Notes: generated from the sequence alone by a model not told the origin. 43,232 nt of DNA from Microcystis aeruginosa Ma_MB_S_20031200_S102 (GCA_007095845.1 SFBI01000023.1:1-43232); one strand, 5' to 3'; numbered from the stretch's first letter, positions 1-9,855 are shown. Made by a program: numbers and translations.

Positions 1-1
1 T

Positions 2-100
2 GTCAATGGTATTAAATCTTCGATTAAACTCACAGATAGACAAAATCTGATTTTACAGTTTTTTAGTTCTTCTGCTCATAAATATTATTTTTTGTCTTAA
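2..100 (+). CDS. possible 3' end of an unidentified gene (partial)
   Basis: An open frame enters from the left edge and runs 32 codons to a TAA at 98-100. The residues (for example LTDRQNLILQFFSS) look like the end of a soluble protein, but the stretch is too short to recognise a family. It would converge on ftsH. It could equally be a chance open frame in AT-rich DNA. Confidence 0.3.
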   Translation, partial: VNGIKSSIKLTDRQNLILQFFSSSAHKYYFLS

Positions 101-124
101 ATAACCTGCTGAATGTAGGATCAA

Positions 125-147
125 TTTTTAATAACCAGATTTAGTAT
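125..147. mobile_element. right end of family-A inverted-repeat element (partial)
   Basis: The segment TTTTTAATAACCAGATTTAG plus TAT recurs almost unchanged at 39242-39265 and 42801-42823, where it forms the right terminus of short inverted-repeat elements. No left terminus is visible before it here, so this copy is truncated or its left part lies outside the window. Confidence 0.5.
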
Positions 148-151
148 AAAA

Positions 152-185
152 GAAAAAAACCCCATCTTTCTTCAAGATAGGGTCA
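152..185 (-). terminator. rho-independent terminator of ftsH
   Basis: Read on the minus strand, an inverted repeat (ACCCTATCTT / AAGATGGGGT, with one G-T pair) is followed by a run of seven T. It lies about 20 bases after the ftsH stop codon. Confidence 0.75.
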
Positions 186-203
186 GGTAAAAATCAAATT
201 AAT

Positions 204-2081
204 CTAAACAGTAACATGTTCTCGATCGAGGGGTTTAACGCGATCGAGCAGTGCTTGCAATTGTTCCCCTTCAATCACCTCTTTACTGAGGATTTCTTGG
301 GCAATTTCTTCGAGCAAATCGCGATTTTGAGCGAGAATATCCAGGGCCTGCTGATGACCATTTTCGACAATCTCTTTAACTTCATTATCGATCGCTTTGG
401 CCGTATCATCGCTTACCAAGCGCCGGGGATTCATCATACCATCTCCCAGAAAACTATTCTGTTGACCTTTTTCGTAGGCCAGGGGACCTAAGGTCTTACT
501 CATACCATAGGTTGTCACCATGCGTTCGGCCAAATCCGTCGCCCGCTGCAGGTCATTAGCCGCCCCAGTAGTAATACTACCAAAGATAATCTCCTCGGCC
601 GCCCGACCACCCAAAAGAGTAGCAATTTGGTCGCGTAATTCCGTATCATCCATAAGGAAACGGTCTTCCGTGGGCATTTGCAGGGTATAACCGAGGGCTG
701 CCATACCGCGAGGCACGATCGAAATCTTAGCAACTTTACCACCCCCCGGCATAACTGCACCGACGAGAGCGTGACCAACTTCGTGATAAGCGACGATTTT
801 CTTCTCTTTTTCCGAGAGAACCCGGCTTTTCTTCTCTAAACCCGCCACTACCCGCTCGATTGCTTCATTAAAGTCCTCTTGGGCGACGGTGCTGCGTTGA
901 TTGCGGGCTGCCAATAAAGCGGCCTCATTGACCAGATTAGCTAAGTCAGCACCAGCAAAACCGGGGGTACGGGTAGCAATCTGTTTTAAATCCACGTCCG
1001 AGCCTAATTTTACCTTACCTGCGTAGATTTCGAGGATTTTTAAGCGTCCAGCCAGATCGGGGCGATCAACTAACACTTGGCGATCAAAACGGCCAGGACG
1101 TAAAAGGGCGGGATCAAGAGTTTCTGGGCGATTAGTAGCGGCCAGCACAATTACCGTCGCATCACCAGCGTTAAAACCGTCCATTTCCGTCAATAATTGG
1201 TTTAAAGTCTGTTCCCGTTCATCGTTACCCCCCATAAAATTACCGTTAGCGCGAGATTTACCGATCGCGTCTAATTCATCGATAAAAATAATACAGGGGG
1301 CTTTTTTCTTGGCCTGTTCAAACAGATCTCGCACTCGGGCTGCACCTGCACCGACAAAGAGTTCCACGAATTCCGAACCTGAAATACTAAAGAAAGAAAC
1401 TCCCGCTTCTCCCGCGACTGCTTTTGCCAGCAGGGTTTTTCCTGTCCCTGGCGGACCGACTAGGAGGACACCCTTGGGAATCCGCGCTCCGATTTGAATG
1501 TAACGTTGGGGATATTTGAGAAATTCGACGATTTCGGCCAATTCGGTTTTCGCTTCTTCCACACCGGCCACATCTTTAAAAGTGGTTTTGGTGGTGTCTC
1601 CTTCCACATAGACTTTAGCGCGACTTTTGGTAATCGATAAAGCCCCGGCTGGACCACCGCCACCGCTGCGAGCGAGGAAAAATTGCCAAATACCAACAAA
1701 AATCAGGGGAGGAATCACCCAACTGAGAACACTACCAATCCAGCCATTTTTTGGCGGTGGTGCGGCGGCGAATTCTACGCCCTTAACTTCTAGACGTTTG
1801 GGCAATTCTAGGTCAAAAATCGGTGTAGTGCTGAAAATTCGTCCGTAGTTGCCCTCTTGGTCGTTTTTAAGCTGATAACGAATCTCATTCTGTCCCACGG
1901 ATACCCTAGCGACGTTACCATCTTCCACTTGGTCGATAAAAAGACTATAGGGAACTTTGGGGACGCTAGGGCCAAATAATTGCGGGAAAAGGAGGTTAAC
2001 AATCAGAAATAAGCCGCCTACGGCTAATAAAACATTACCGATCAGGCGAGATTGTGAAGGAGGTTTGCTTTTTATACTCAT
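204..2081 (-). CDS. ftsH: ATP-dependent zinc metalloprotease FtsH
   Basis: Membrane-anchored AAA+ protease; in cyanobacteria FtsH proteins degrade damaged thylakoid proteins such as photosystem II D1 and other membrane substrates. The 625 residues show two N-terminal membrane segments (about 13-33 and 117-137) flanking a lumenal/periplasmic loop. Next come Walker A GPPGTGKT at 209-216, Walker B IIFIDE near 264-269, the second region of homology ([21 protein letters not shown] region, near 315-335) and the zinc site HEVGH at 433-437. Length is normal for the family. Cyanobacteria usually carry four FtsH paralogs, and I cannot decide by eye which one this is. It lies 77 bases downstream of the TPR gene on the same strand and ends at a clear terminator. 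Confidence 0.97.
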   Translation of the reverse strand: MSIKSKPPSQSRLIGNVLLAVGGLFLIVNLLFPQLFGPSVPKVPYSLFIDQVEDGNVARVSVGQNEIRYQLKNDQEGNYGRIFSTTPIFDLELPKRLEVKGVEFAAAPPPKNGWIGSVLSWVIPPLIFVGIWQFFLARSGGGGPAGALSITKSRAKVYVEGDTTKTTFKDVAGVEEAKTELAEIVEFLKYPQRYIQIGARIPKGVLLVGPPGTGKTLLAKAVAGEAGVSFFSISGSEFVELFVGAGAARVRDLFEQAKKKAPCIIFIDELDAIGKSRANGNFMGGNDEREQTLNQLLTEMDGFNAGDATVIVLAATNRPETLDPALLRPGRFDRQVLVDRPDLAGRLKILEIYAGKVKLGSDVDLKQIATRTPGFAGADLANLVNEAALLAARNQRSTVAQEDFNEAIERVVAGLEKKSRVLSEKEKKIVAYHEVGHALVGAVMPGGGKVAKISIVPRGMAALGYTLQMPTEDRFLMDDTELRDQIATLLGGRAAEEIIFGSITTGAANDLQRATDLAERMVTTYGMSKTLGPLAYEKGQQNSFLGDGMMNPRRLVSDDTAKAIDNEVKEIVENGHQQALDILAQNRDLLEEIAQEILSKEVIEGEQLQALLDRVKPLDREHVTV

Positions 2082-2158
2082 TGCTGGGCCTGATTGATTA
2101 AAATTAGTCTCTATCCTCTCCTCATTGTAGGCTGTTGACTGCTCAAGTTCAGATTGAA

Positions 2159-3343
2159 TCAGGCGGGGGGATTACCGTCGTCTTCGGGCGGTTTTTGCCC
2201 TAGTAAAGCCTCTAGACGGGTTTGAGCAAGCTCAAAATCCGGCGCAATCCCTAAAGCTTTTTGATAACAGGCGATCGATGCTTGGCTTTCGCCTAAATTT
2301 TCTAGGGTACTGCCGAGATTGTACCAAGCTTGATAAAAATTATCGTCCGCTTCTAGCACCTGTTGCCAACATTCTAAAGCTTCTTGCCAACGTTGCAGTC
2401 CGTATAGGGCGCTGCCTCTAGCGTTAATGATTTGGTGATCGTTGGGAGTGATTTCCAGGGCGCGATCATAACTATTTAACGCTTCTTCGTAGTTACCGAC
2501 CATGGCTAAGGCACTACCCCGATTATGCCAGGCCGAGGCTAATTGGGGATCGATCTTTAAGGCCTGTTCCCAATCAGCGATCGCATTTGACCAATTGCCT
2601 AAATTTGCCTGTTCTAAGCCCTGATGAAACCAATCTTCGGCAGTTTCAGGGTTTTTACCTTCCTGGGGGGAAAATTGAGCGATCAGACTATCAATAATGC
2701 TTTCTGCGTCCTTATTTTCGATGCCCAATTGTTCGGCGATTTGGCCCGCTAGGGTAGGATCGTTTTGCAGACGGTTAAATAATTGATCGAGGGTGAGGGT
2801 TTCTAGTTGGGGATTTTCCGAGTCATCACCGTTAAAATCGCTAGTTTCACCCGAATATAAGAAATTTTCTGGGGGTTGCGGCAGGGAATAACTACCCGGT
2901 GCCTCATCGTCGCCGGCGTATTCCCAGATTAAAGTGGCAGTTTCTTTGATGTAGAGTTGATAACCGATCTCGTAGGAAGCTTCACCAATACGTTCAATTC
3001 CGGGGAAAGCGCGGGCTAATTCTCCTAAACGGATCATTCTGGTGGCGAGAATTTGGTTAAGGGAAGCGGAGGATTGCAGACGGGTTCCAAAGCGCTCTAA
3101 CCATTCTATCCAATCTTTTTGCCGACCTCGATCGCCCAATTTCTCAAAAAATCTCAGAATTCTGCCTTCGTGCCAACCGTGGGCCACTCCATCGAGTAAC
3201 TGCATATAGAGAAACTCGTAATCCGTATCGGTTAGGGGAACAGATTCGATCGCTTGTACTCTCCCCTTTCCTCCTTGTCCCCCCAAAAGTCGGGTAAAAA
3301 AGTTTTCGATCGCGCGCCAAAGTTTTCTTAAAAGTCCCTGCAT
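2159..3343 (-). CDS. tetratricopeptide-repeat protein
   Basis: About 394 residues from the ATG at 3343; a longer frame to 3388 exists, but its extra 15 residues look non-conserved. The N-terminal half is not recognised beyond an amphipathic start (MQGLLRKLWRAIENFF). The C-terminal third (about 235-380) contains at least three consecutive TPR units, with patterns such as WHNRGSALAMVGNYEEALNSYDRALEI and WYNLGSTLENLGESQASIACYQKAL (cut into phrases here). TPRs normally mediate protein-protein contacts; no catalytic motif is visible. It lies upstream of ftsH on the same strand with only 77 bases between, so cotranscription is possible. No specific function can be assigned. Confidence 0.85.
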   Translation of the reverse strand: MQGLLRKLWRAIENFFTRLLGGQGGKGRVQAIESVPLTDTDYEFLYMQLLDGVAHGWHEGRILRFFEKLGDRGRQKDWIEWLERFGTRLQSSASLNQILATRMIRLGELARAFPGIERIGEASYEIGYQLYIKETATLIWEYAGDDEAPGSYSLPQPPENFLYSGETSDFNGDDSENPQLETLTLDQLFNRLQNDPTLAGQIAEQLGIENKDAESIIDSLIAQFSPQEGKNPETAEDWFHQGLEQANLGNWSNAIADWEQALKIDPQLASAWHNRGSALAMVGNYEEALNSYDRALEITPNDHQIINARGSALYGLQRWQEALECWQQVLEADDNFYQAWYNLGSTLENLGESQASIACYQKALGIAPDFELAQTRLEALLGQKPPEDDGNPPA

Positions 3344-3513
3344 TCTAATCTCGACACTGGTTTTATTAATCTTGCAAGCATCACCCAATTAGTCTAGCAG
3401 TTATCAGTTATTGGAGAATAGGGGTCAGGGTTTGAGGATATCTCTCAGGGATCAGTAAACAGTAATCAGTGAAAATACTCCTCACTTAATACCGCTTACC
3501 GATCACCGATAAC

Positions 3514-4986
3514 TTAATTATTGGCCATCACCCAATTAACTAGAGTGCGGACGGGAAAACCAGTGGCCCCGGAATTATTAACGCCATTTTCCTTATCGCA
3601 CCAGACGGGTCCTGCGATATCTAGGTGGAGCCAGGGAGTATTATTAATGAATTGCTTCAAAAATAAAGCGGCTGTAATGGAACCGCCGGGGCGCGGGCCG
3701 GTGTTTTTCATATCGGCAATTGGAGACTTCAGACCCTCGAAATATTTTTCTTCTAGAGGCATTGGCCAGAATTTTTCGCCGGCTAATTTAGCGGCCTCTT
3801 GGATTTGATCAGCGAGACTCTCATCGCTACTCCATAAACCGGCGATATCGTCCCCCAAAGCGACGACACAGGCCCCGGTTAACGTGGCTAGATCTACAAT
3901 CGCATCCACCTCTAATTTTTCCGCAAAAACCAAGCCGTCGGCCAAGGTTAATCGTCCCTCGGCATCGGTGTTATTGACTTCAATAGTTTTGCCATTAGAA
4001 GCGGTTAAAATGTCCCCAGGGTGCATAGCGCGACCACTAATCATATTTTCCGTAGCTGGACAGATAAAGTGTACTTCCACTTCTGGCCGTAATTGAGCGA
4101 TCGCCTTGGCTGCGCCTAGGGTGGCGGCACCACCCCCCATATCCATTTTCATGGTTTCGATGCCACTGCCGGCCCCTTTAATATTCAAACCGCCGGAATC
4201 AAAGGTTAGACTTTTACCGACGATTGCTAGTTTACGTTTCGGGGTTCCTTGGGGTTTATAGATTAAATGAAGGAATTTTGGGGGAATATCCGAGGCTTTG
4301 GCCACTCCTAGGAAAGCTCCCATGCCCAAGCTTTCGCATTCTTCCTGTTCCAGAATTTTGAGACTTAATCCGTATTCGGCGGCAATTTGCTCGGCGGTTT
4401 CTGCCATGGTTAGGGGGGTGACGCTGTTAGCAGGAGCATTGACTAATTCTCTGGCCAAAATCACTCCGGAACAGATTTGCTCGGCCTTGGCGATCGCTGA
4501 TGTTTGCTCTCCTAAACCCAATAACTCGACGGTTTCTAATTTGGCTCCTTTTTCCTCTTTAGTGGACTTGAAGCGGGTATCCTGATGATTGGCCAGCAGC
4601 AGCCCTTCTGCGATTGCTCCGGCAGTGGCGGACTGATCGCCAACTACCGGTAAACTGATGGCCAGAGCTTGGCTTTTTTGTTGTTTGGCCAGACGAGCGA
4701 TGGCAGCGGCCGCTAGACGCAGGGTTTGCAGGTCGAAATCGGCAGTTTTTCCCAATCCCACCAGGATTAATTTGCGAATCGGACCACCACCTAGACGAGT
4801 TGCCGCACTGCTGCCTAATTTTCCCTCGAATTCCGTCTCGGAGATGAGATCCCCTAGGTTTCCCCCTAGTTTATCGTTTAATTCTGCCAATTCTCCTGCA
4901 ATCTCGATGGCTCCTTCTGGTAAACCTAGAGCTAAAGTATCTCCTGTCCAAGTAAGGAGCGAGGTGTCAGTCGATCGAATATCCAT
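3514..4986 (-). CDS. pepA: leucyl aminopeptidase (M17 family)
   Basis: Cytosolic metallo-aminopeptidase that removes N-terminal residues from peptides during protein turnover; M17 enzymes are hexamers with two metals per active site. The 490 residues have the variable N-terminal M17 domain, then the catalytic half with [11 protein letters not shown] and MKMDMGGGA (metal-binding Lys and Asp residues). The family signature NTDAEGRL and the following LADGLVFAE are intact, so the enzyme is expected to be active. Length is typical. It is monocistronic, with an intergenic space on each side and the 5222 gene divergent upstream. Confidence 0.96.
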   Translation of the reverse strand: MDIRSTDTSLLTWTGDTLALGLPEGAIEIAGELAELNDKLGGNLGDLISETEFEGKLGSSAATRLGGGPIRKLILVGLGKTADFDLQTLRLAAAAIARLAKQQKSQALAISLPVVGDQSATAGAIAEGLLLANHQDTRFKSTKEEKGAKLETVELLGLGEQTSAIAKAEQICSGVILARELVNAPANSVTPLTMAETAEQIAAEYGLSLKILEQEECESLGMGAFLGVAKASDIPPKFLHLIYKPQGTPKRKLAIVGKSLTFDSGGLNIKGAGSGIETMKMDMGGGAATLGAAKAIAQLRPEVEVHFICPATENMISGRAMHPGDILTASNGKTIEVNNTDAEGRLTLADGLVFAEKLEVDAIVDLATLTGACVVALGDDIAGLWSSDESLADQIQEAAKLAGEKFWPMPLEEKYFEGLKSPIADMKNTGPRPGGSITAALFLKQFINNTPWLHLDIAGPVWCDKENGVNNSGATGFPVRTLVNWVMANN

Positions 4987-5221
4987 TCTTTATCTCGATA
5001 ATTCTTTGCAAATTGCTTCTATTAATCACTATACTGTAAGCTCTATCAGTTATCATCGATCATCTATTCAGGTTTAGTGGCTCCCTGTCAAGAATCAAGG
5101 TCTAGCTTTTGCTAAAATCATTGTCCCTGATTGCTGATGCTGACTGGGGATAACTGCCAAGGGTTCTACTACTTAGAAAAAAATTACCAAGTTTGTGTTG
5201 ATCACTCAAGGAGAAATTTTT

Positions 5222-5461
5222 ATGGAAATATCTCGTCCTAATCAAGCAGAATTAAGCGCCGAAGAACAACAGGAACTAGAAAAGTTGCGAGCTATTATCG
5301 AACAGGCTAGTGTTGATGGCGTGATCACTCAAGGGGAAAGGGAAAGAATCACCCTAGCTATGAGGTCTGATGGTAAAGTGACCCTGGAAGAATTAGAGTT
5401 AGTCAGAACTTTAATTACCGAAAAAGTGAGCAAAGGGGAATTAGTTCTGGATTATCTTTAA
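5222..5461 (+). CDS. small conserved acidic protein, function unknown
   Basis: 79 residues from ATG 5222, chosen because CAAGGAGAAA lies 8-14 bases upstream; an in-frame upstream extension to 5195 has no such site. The protein is charged and predicted helical. Its core, about residues 24-60 (IIEQASVDGVITQGERERI followed by a segment rich in GKVTLEELELVRTLI), resembles the calcium-binding-like or TerB-like helical repeats seen in small cyanobacterial proteins. I recognise it as a type common in cyanobacteria but cannot name a function. It is transcribed divergently from pepA and convergently with the transhydrogenase operon. Confidence 0.75.
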   Translation: MEISRPNQAELSAEEQQELEKLRAIIEQASVDGVITQGERERITLAMRSDGKVTLEELELVRTLITEKVSKGELVLDYL

Positions 5462-5476
5462 ACTCTGAAAAATCAC

Positions 5477-5507
5477 ATAAAAAAAGACGGGGTTTTCACC
5501 CCGTCCC
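5477..5507 (-). terminator. rho-independent terminator of the pnt operon
   Basis: The hairpin GACGGGGT-TTTC-ACCCCGTC is followed, on the minus strand, by seven T. It sits directly after the pntB stop codon at 5520 and between two convergent genes. Confidence 0.85.
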
Positions 5508-5519
5508 ATTTGTTAAGAA

Positions 5520-6929
5520 TTATGACAAATCCTTGACTTGTGATACTAATTGTGCTACCACATCTTGAGCGCTACCAAAGAGCATAAAAGTTTTAGGATT
5601 GTAGAATAATTCGTTTTCTACCCCGGCAAAACCCGATCGCATACTGCGCTTAATCACGATCGTGTGCTGTGCCTTATCCACGTCGAGAATCGGCATTCCA
5701 TAAATCGGACTAGCTTTATCGTGACGGGCAGCGGGATTAACCACATCATTTGCCCCAATAATTAACGCCACATCGACGCGCTCAAACTCAGGATTAATAT
5801 CATCCATATCGTAGAGTTGCGGATAGGGAACATTAGCTTCGGCCAATAATACATTCATGTGTCCTGGCATTCTTCCGGCCACGGGGTGAATAGCATATTT
5901 AACCTCAACGCCATTTTTTTCCAACTGTTCAGCCAATTCTCGCACCGCGTGTTGTGCTTGGGCCACTGCCATGCCGTAACCTGGTACAATCACCACAGAA
6001 CGCGCATAACCGAGCATCATTGCCCCTTCTTCTGAATCGATCGCATGAACCGATTTATCAAGGCTAGAAGTGGCGCTCGCTTCACCTCCGGCACTAGCAC
6101 CTGTACCAAATGCCCCAAATAGTACACTAGCCAGCGATCGATTCATGGCTTTACACATGATCTGAGTCAGGATAATCCCCGACGCACCCACCAAAGCACC
6201 GGCGATGATCAACATACTATTCATCAGGATAAAACCGACTACGCTGGCGGCAATTCCCGAAAAAGAGTTTAAGAGCGAGATGACCACGGGCATATCGCCG
6301 CCGCCGATGGGAAGCACGAATAAAGCCCCGAAAATTAAGGAAAGTCCCACCAAAGTCAGGAAAACATCGATCGAGGTGGGATCGAAAAAGAGATAGACAC
6401 TACCTCCTAAAAAGGTGAGTAGCAAGAGAATGTTAAAGGGTTGCTGGAAAGGAAAAGTTACGGGCGCGCCACTGATTAATTCCTGTAATTTGGCAAAAGC
6501 GAGGACACTGCCGGTAAAAGTGACACCGCCGATCAATATACCCAAAATAGCGATCAGTATCGAGTCAAAGGCAATATTTTCACCACTTTGCAGTAAACGC
6601 CAGTATTCGCCCATGGCAATTAAAGCACTGGCAGCACCGCCTAAACCGTTAAAAATCGCCACCATTTGGGGCATAGCTGTCATCGGGACTTTTTGCGCCG
6701 AAACTAAGCCGATAATTGAGCCAATCACCAACGCTACGGCGATTAAACCATAGCTGAGGATTTCTTGATTGATTAAGGTGGCAATAACGGCGATTAGCAT
6801 CCCGATGGCAGCCAGAAAATTGCCTTGACGGGCAGTAGCGGGGGAAGATAATTGTTTAAGACCGATGATAAATAAAATGGCGGCGAGTAGATAGGATAAC
6901 TCGATCCCTGTGATCAGGGCATTATTCAT
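5520..6929 (-). CDS. pntB: NAD(P) transhydrogenase subunit beta
   Basis: Membrane subunit of the proton-translocating transhydrogenase, which uses the proton gradient to reduce NADP+ with NADH. The 469 residues begin with eight or nine hydrophobic segments (about 1-270) and end in a soluble NADP-binding dIII domain. That domain has the characteristic GYGMAVAQAQHAVRELAE and IGANDVVNPAAR motifs and the conserved GMPILDVDKA, KRSMRSGFAGVEN and LFYNPKT stretches. Length is normal. Its ATG overlaps the stop codon of pntAB by four bases (ATGA), indicating translational coupling. It is the last gene of the three-gene operon, followed by a strong terminator. Confidence 0.97.
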   Translation of the reverse strand: MNNALITGIELSYLLAAILFIIGLKQLSSPATARQGNFLAAIGMLIAVIATLINQEILSYGLIAVALVIGSIIGLVSAQKVPMTAMPQMVAIFNGLGGAASALIAMGEYWRLLQSGENIAFDSILIAILGILIGGVTFTGSVLAFAKLQELISGAPVTFPFQQPFNILLLLTFLGGSVYLFFDPTSIDVFLTLVGLSLIFGALFVLPIGGGDMPVVISLLNSFSGIAASVVGFILMNSMLIIAGALVGASGIILTQIMCKAMNRSLASVLFGAFGTGASAGGEASATSSLDKSVHAIDSEEGAMMLGYARSVVIVPGYGMAVAQAQHAVRELAEQLEKNGVEVKYAIHPVAGRMPGHMNVLLAEANVPYPQLYDMDDINPEFERVDVALIIGANDVVNPAARHDKASPIYGMPILDVDKAQHTIVIKRSMRSGFAGVENELFYNPKTFMLFGSAQDVVAQLVSQVKDLS

Positions 6930-7222
6930 GATTTAGCCTCTTTTTTCTTGAACATTTGCAGCATTCGATCGGTAACGACAAAACCACCGACCACGTTAAC
7001 CATCGCCAAAATAACGGCAATTAACCCTAAAATTACGGTTAATTCGTGCCAATCCGTGCCTCCGGCGATGAGGAGCGCACCGACAACGGCAATACCTGAA
7101 ATTGCATTCGCTCCCGACATCAGGGGTGTATGGAGAGTGGGAGGAACTTTATTGATTACCTCGAAACCGACAAAGGAAGCGAGGACAAATACCACTAAAG
7201 CGGTTAAAAGTTGGGCAGTCAT
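6926..7222 (-). CDS. pntAB: NAD(P) transhydrogenase subunit alpha, membrane part
   Basis: 98-residue membrane protein corresponding to the C-terminal dII segment of the E. coli alpha subunit. Cyanobacteria encode it separately from the soluble NAD-binding part. Three or four hydrophobic helices cover most of it (starting MTAQLLTALVVFVLASFVGF), including the conserved PLMSGANAISGI loop. The four-base overlap with pntB suggests coupled translation. Upstream pntAA ends at 7377 with a repeat-filled spacer of about 150 bases between. Confidence 0.95.
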   Translation of the reverse strand: MTAQLLTALVVFVLASFVGFEVINKVPPTLHTPLMSGANAISGIAVVGALLIAGGTDWHELTVILGLIAVILAMVNVVGGFVVTDRMLQMFKKKEAKS

Positions 7223-7250
7223 TGGTTAAAGAAATAGGGGATAGGGTTTG

Positions 7251-7370
7251 GGGATTGGGGATTGGGGAAGTGGGGAAGTAGGAATTATGAATTATGAATT
7301 ATGAATTATGAAGTGGGGAGAATAAAGCTGCCTTCTGACTCCTGACTCCTGACTCCTAACTCCTGACTCC
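7251..7370. repeat. heptanucleotide tandem repeats inside the pnt operon
   Basis: Two arrays lie between pntAA and pntAB. AATTATG occurs four times at 7283-7310, and TGACTCC five times at 7336-7370 (the fourth copy is TAACTCC). A looser GGGGATT repeat starts near 7251. All units are seven bases long, matching the short tandemly repeated sequences known from cyanobacterial spacers. Confidence 0.9.
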
Positions 7371-7376
7371 TGATAG

Positions 7377-8525
7377 CTAAAAAGCGGATAACTGTTCACT
7401 GAGGGCGGATTTAATGCGTTGGTTGCGGATTTCGCCGGCGTGGGTGACACAGGCACTATCAATGATGTCATCGGCAAAATCGAGGTTTAAACTGCCCTCT
7501 TTGCTGACTAAAAGCTGTAGCAGCATTTGCAGGTTTTTGGCGTACATCTGGCTGGCATTGGTGGCCACTGTGGCAGGAAGATTAACGGCTCCGACGATTT
7601 TTACCCCATTTTCGATGATTTCTCGTCCCGGTTGGGTGTAGGCGCAATTTCCCCCCTGTTCCGCCGCTAAATCAACGATTACCGACCCCGCTTTCATGGT
7701 GGCGATCATTTCTTTGCTGACTAGCAGCGGGGCCTGTTTCCCCGGTACTTGGGCGGTGGTGATCACCACATCAGCCCGCTTAATTGGTTCGGCCAAGGCT
7801 TGACAAATGCGCTCCTGTGTGCTTAGAGAAACCTCTTTGGCGTAACCGTTATCGGCGACGGTATCTTCTTCTAGGGGCATTTCAATAAATTTCGCCCCGA
7901 CACTCTGCACTTCTTCTTTGACTTGGGGACGAATATCAAAAGCCTCCACCACTGCCCCCAAACGGCGGGCGGTGGCGCAAGCTTGCAATCCAGCGACTCC
8001 TGCCCCCAATACCAGCACTTTGGCTGGGGCGATCGTACCGGCGGCGGTAGTCATCATCGGGAACATTTTCGGCAGCTGCACGGCGGCGAGGAGTACCGCT
8101 TTGTAACCGGCGAGGTTAGCCTGAGAGGAGAGGGCATCCATACTCTGGGCGCGACTACTGCGGGGAATTAATTCCATGCTCAAAGCGGTGATCCCGCGAT
8201 CGGCTAATTTGGCAATGCGCCGGGGTTGACGCAGGGGATCGAGAAAGCCGATGAGGATACCACCATTTTTCAGGCGATCGATCTCGCTATCGCTAGGAGG
8301 GACGACTTTGAGAATAATATCGGCAGTTTCATAGATATATTCGCTGTTTTCGCTCAGGGCGGCTCCCACGGCACTATAGGCACTATCGGCAAAGTTGGCA
8401 CTAATTCCCGCCCCATTTTCGACAATTACCTCAAATCCCGCCTTGACTAAACGGGCGACGGTATCCGGCACTAGCGCCACCCGCGCCTCGCCTTGGTCAC
8501 TTTCTTTGATTACGCCGATTTTCAT
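7377..8525 (-). CDS. pntAA: NAD(P) transhydrogenase subunit alpha, soluble NAD-binding part
   Basis: Soluble dI subunit that binds NAD(H) and exchanges hydride with the PntB dIII domain at the membrane. The 382 residues match the alanine dehydrogenase/transhydrogenase fold. They contain the IPRSSRAQSMDALSSQANLAGYK region (about 120-142, substrate/NAD side), the Rossmann motif VLGAGVAGLQA (172-182), the downstream acidic FDIRP, and the mobile-loop region NGYAKEVS. Length is normal for the split cyanobacterial alpha subunit. It is the first gene of the operon, and the 150-base repeat-rich spacer to pntAB is unusual for genes whose products form one complex. Confidence 0.96.
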   Translation of the reverse strand: MKIGVIKESDQGEARVALVPDTVARLVKAGFEVIVENGAGISANFADSAYSAVGAALSENSEYIYETADIILKVVPPSDSEIDRLKNGGILIGFLDPLRQPRRIAKLADRGITALSMELIPRSSRAQSMDALSSQANLAGYKAVLLAAVQLPKMFPMMTTAAGTIAPAKVLVLGAGVAGLQACATARRLGAVVEAFDIRPQVKEEVQSVGAKFIEMPLEEDTVADNGYAKEVSLSTQERICQALAEPIKRADVVITTAQVPGKQAPLLVSKEMIATMKAGSVIVDLAAEQGGNCAYTQPGREIIENGVKIVGAVNLPATVATNASQMYAKNLQMLLQLLVSKEGSLNLDFADDIIDSACVTHAGEIRNQRIKSALSEQLSAF

Positions 8526-9062
8526 GGCTGGGTTTCTCCTTAATAAGTCCTTCTCTTGTCTTATGCTATTAGGGTAAGGGTTTCGTTAAATGCGATCAAT
8601 CCCCTGGGATAATTTCGAGTCAAAATTGCTTTTCACTTCTATCCTAGCTATCCTCACCTTTCTAGCTCTTTTTCGGGCTAAATCTTAGGATTATCTTCAG
8701 AATTAAAGGGTTTTGAGCGGCATTGCTTGGGACTTTTTCCTAATAATGAGGTACGAAGTTTTCGTTCTGAGTAATGTCGAAACGGTTAAAAGTAGATGGT
8801 CTTAGGTCGTAGATACCAAGTCAGTTTATACTTCATCTTTATAAAAAAGGCTGTAAGCTATTTCTCAATATCCGTTGTTTACCGTCTAGTAACTAGCATT
8901 TAATAAATAAAACAATGAAGAATTAATTAAAGAACATATTGATAGTCAATCCCAATGTTATTTTTATGTCAGTCGGATAGACTAAAAACATCAAATGAAA
9001 GTAGAGTGTTAAATATGGCGAAAATTGACTGTATTCAATTACCTACTGACTTAAGTGGCAGC

Positions 9063-9356
9063 TAAACTCTGGATCTGATGGCAGTTTATCTTGGGGTATT
9101 TTACGATTTCTTCTCTATCTATTTTTATAGTCCCGTTCTTACTGTCTTTATTGTGCTTTTTTGGAGTTTTTCGCTCTTTCTCTGAAGACTGATTGTTGGG
9201 AAACCCTTTCTTGTTGGCTTTGATGCCTGGCTTAACTTGTTCTCTTTTGAGACGGTTGTTTTCGTTTTTTAACTGTTGATTTTATGCTCGTAATTCTTTA
9301 ACTTCTGCTTGTAGTTCCTCTCTTAAGTTCAGTAATATTTCTACTGTCCGACCCAT
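9063..9356 (-). pseudogene. decayed transposase, N-terminal fragment
   Basis: From an ATG at 9356 the minus strand reads MGRTVEILLNLREELQAEV and on through a coiled-coil-like ENNRLKRE stretch, a lysine-rich linker and EEIVKYPK. This resembles the start of IS66-like or related unclassified cyanobacterial transposases. Two lesions are visible: an in-frame TAA at 9282-9284 where a Glu codon (NQQLK context) is expected, and a one-base loss near 9090. Past the second lesion the +1 frame resumes as DKLPSDPEF. No catalytic part follows, and similarity fades near 9050. The family assignment is from memory of related sequences. Confidence 0.6.
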
Positions 9357-9577
9357 TGGTTAGTCTGCAATCCCTTTTGGCTCGATGGTTTGCAGTATAT
9401 GTTCTCCTGATTTCTTGCTCGAATCTAGTTTTTGCGTCATCTGTCATATTCTATTATATCGCGTGTCCCTTGCTTACTTTTTTTCTCTATTACCCCTACT
9501 TATTGAGCGGATACGTTTCTACAATGACAGTTTTTCGTAAAAACATCTTGGGAAATGTAAAAACATATAAAAATATA

Positions 9578-9712
9578 GGCTCTTTTAGGTTCTGTGTGAT
9601 AAGTTTAACTTACAATATGATCGATCAATCTTTGTGTCCTCTGTGTCTCCGTGGTTCCTTTCACTCCTGCGCCAGCCAGACTGTATCTTAGAATACATTT
9701 TACCCACCAAAT
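9578..9712. repeat. dispersed repeat, copy 1
   Basis: About 135 bases, from GGCTCTTTTAGG to ACATTTTACCCACCAAA, align with 38944-39101. The strongest blocks are CTTTGTGTCC(T/C)..TGTGTCTC.GTGGTTC and an identical 31-base stretch beginning AGACTGTATCTTAG. The GTGTCTC-GTGGTTC core resembles a repeat widespread in cyanobacterial genomes. Confidence 0.8.
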
Positions 9713-9797
9713 CCAAGAGAGCCAAATATATGAAGATTTGCGGAATGTCGGTTGTAAAATAGTATCTTTACTAGACAAAGCTTTCAGGGTGTTTTGG

Positions 9798-9825
9798 TTG
9801 ACGACTCAAATAAAATTGCTATAAG
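9798..9825 (+). promoter_or_regulatory. sigma70-type promoter candidate for the ClC-type gene
   Basis: TTGACG at 9798-9803 and TATAAG at 9820-9825 are 16 bases apart, ending 30 bases before the ATG at 9856. Confidence 0.45.
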
Positions 9826-9855
9826 TGACGATAAAAGTTTAACTTTCTTTGCGCG

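Larger units (their letters stand above)
8526..9855. other. 1.3 kb region without an intact gene
   Basis: Upstream of pntAA and of the ClC-type gene. It contains a decayed transposase start (about 9063-9356, minus), a dispersed repeat (9578-9712) and a promoter-like site (9798-9825). The 8530-9050 part is AT-rich and holds nothing I can identify; the pnt promoter should lie in its left portion. Plus-strand open frames here (for example 9356-9691) run through repeat sequence and are not credible genes. Confidence 0.7.

Noticed and set aside
3471-3500. Yfr1-like small RNA from ACTCCTCAC
   Set aside because: Only nine bases of the conserved core match and the flanking stem and terminator are absent.
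7923-8171. Plus-strand frames antisense to pntAA
   Set aside because: Shadow frames of a well-conserved gene.
9356-9691. 111-codon plus-strand open frame
   Set aside because: Its start is antisense to the decayed transposase start and its end is dispersed-repeat sequence; no ribosome-binding site.
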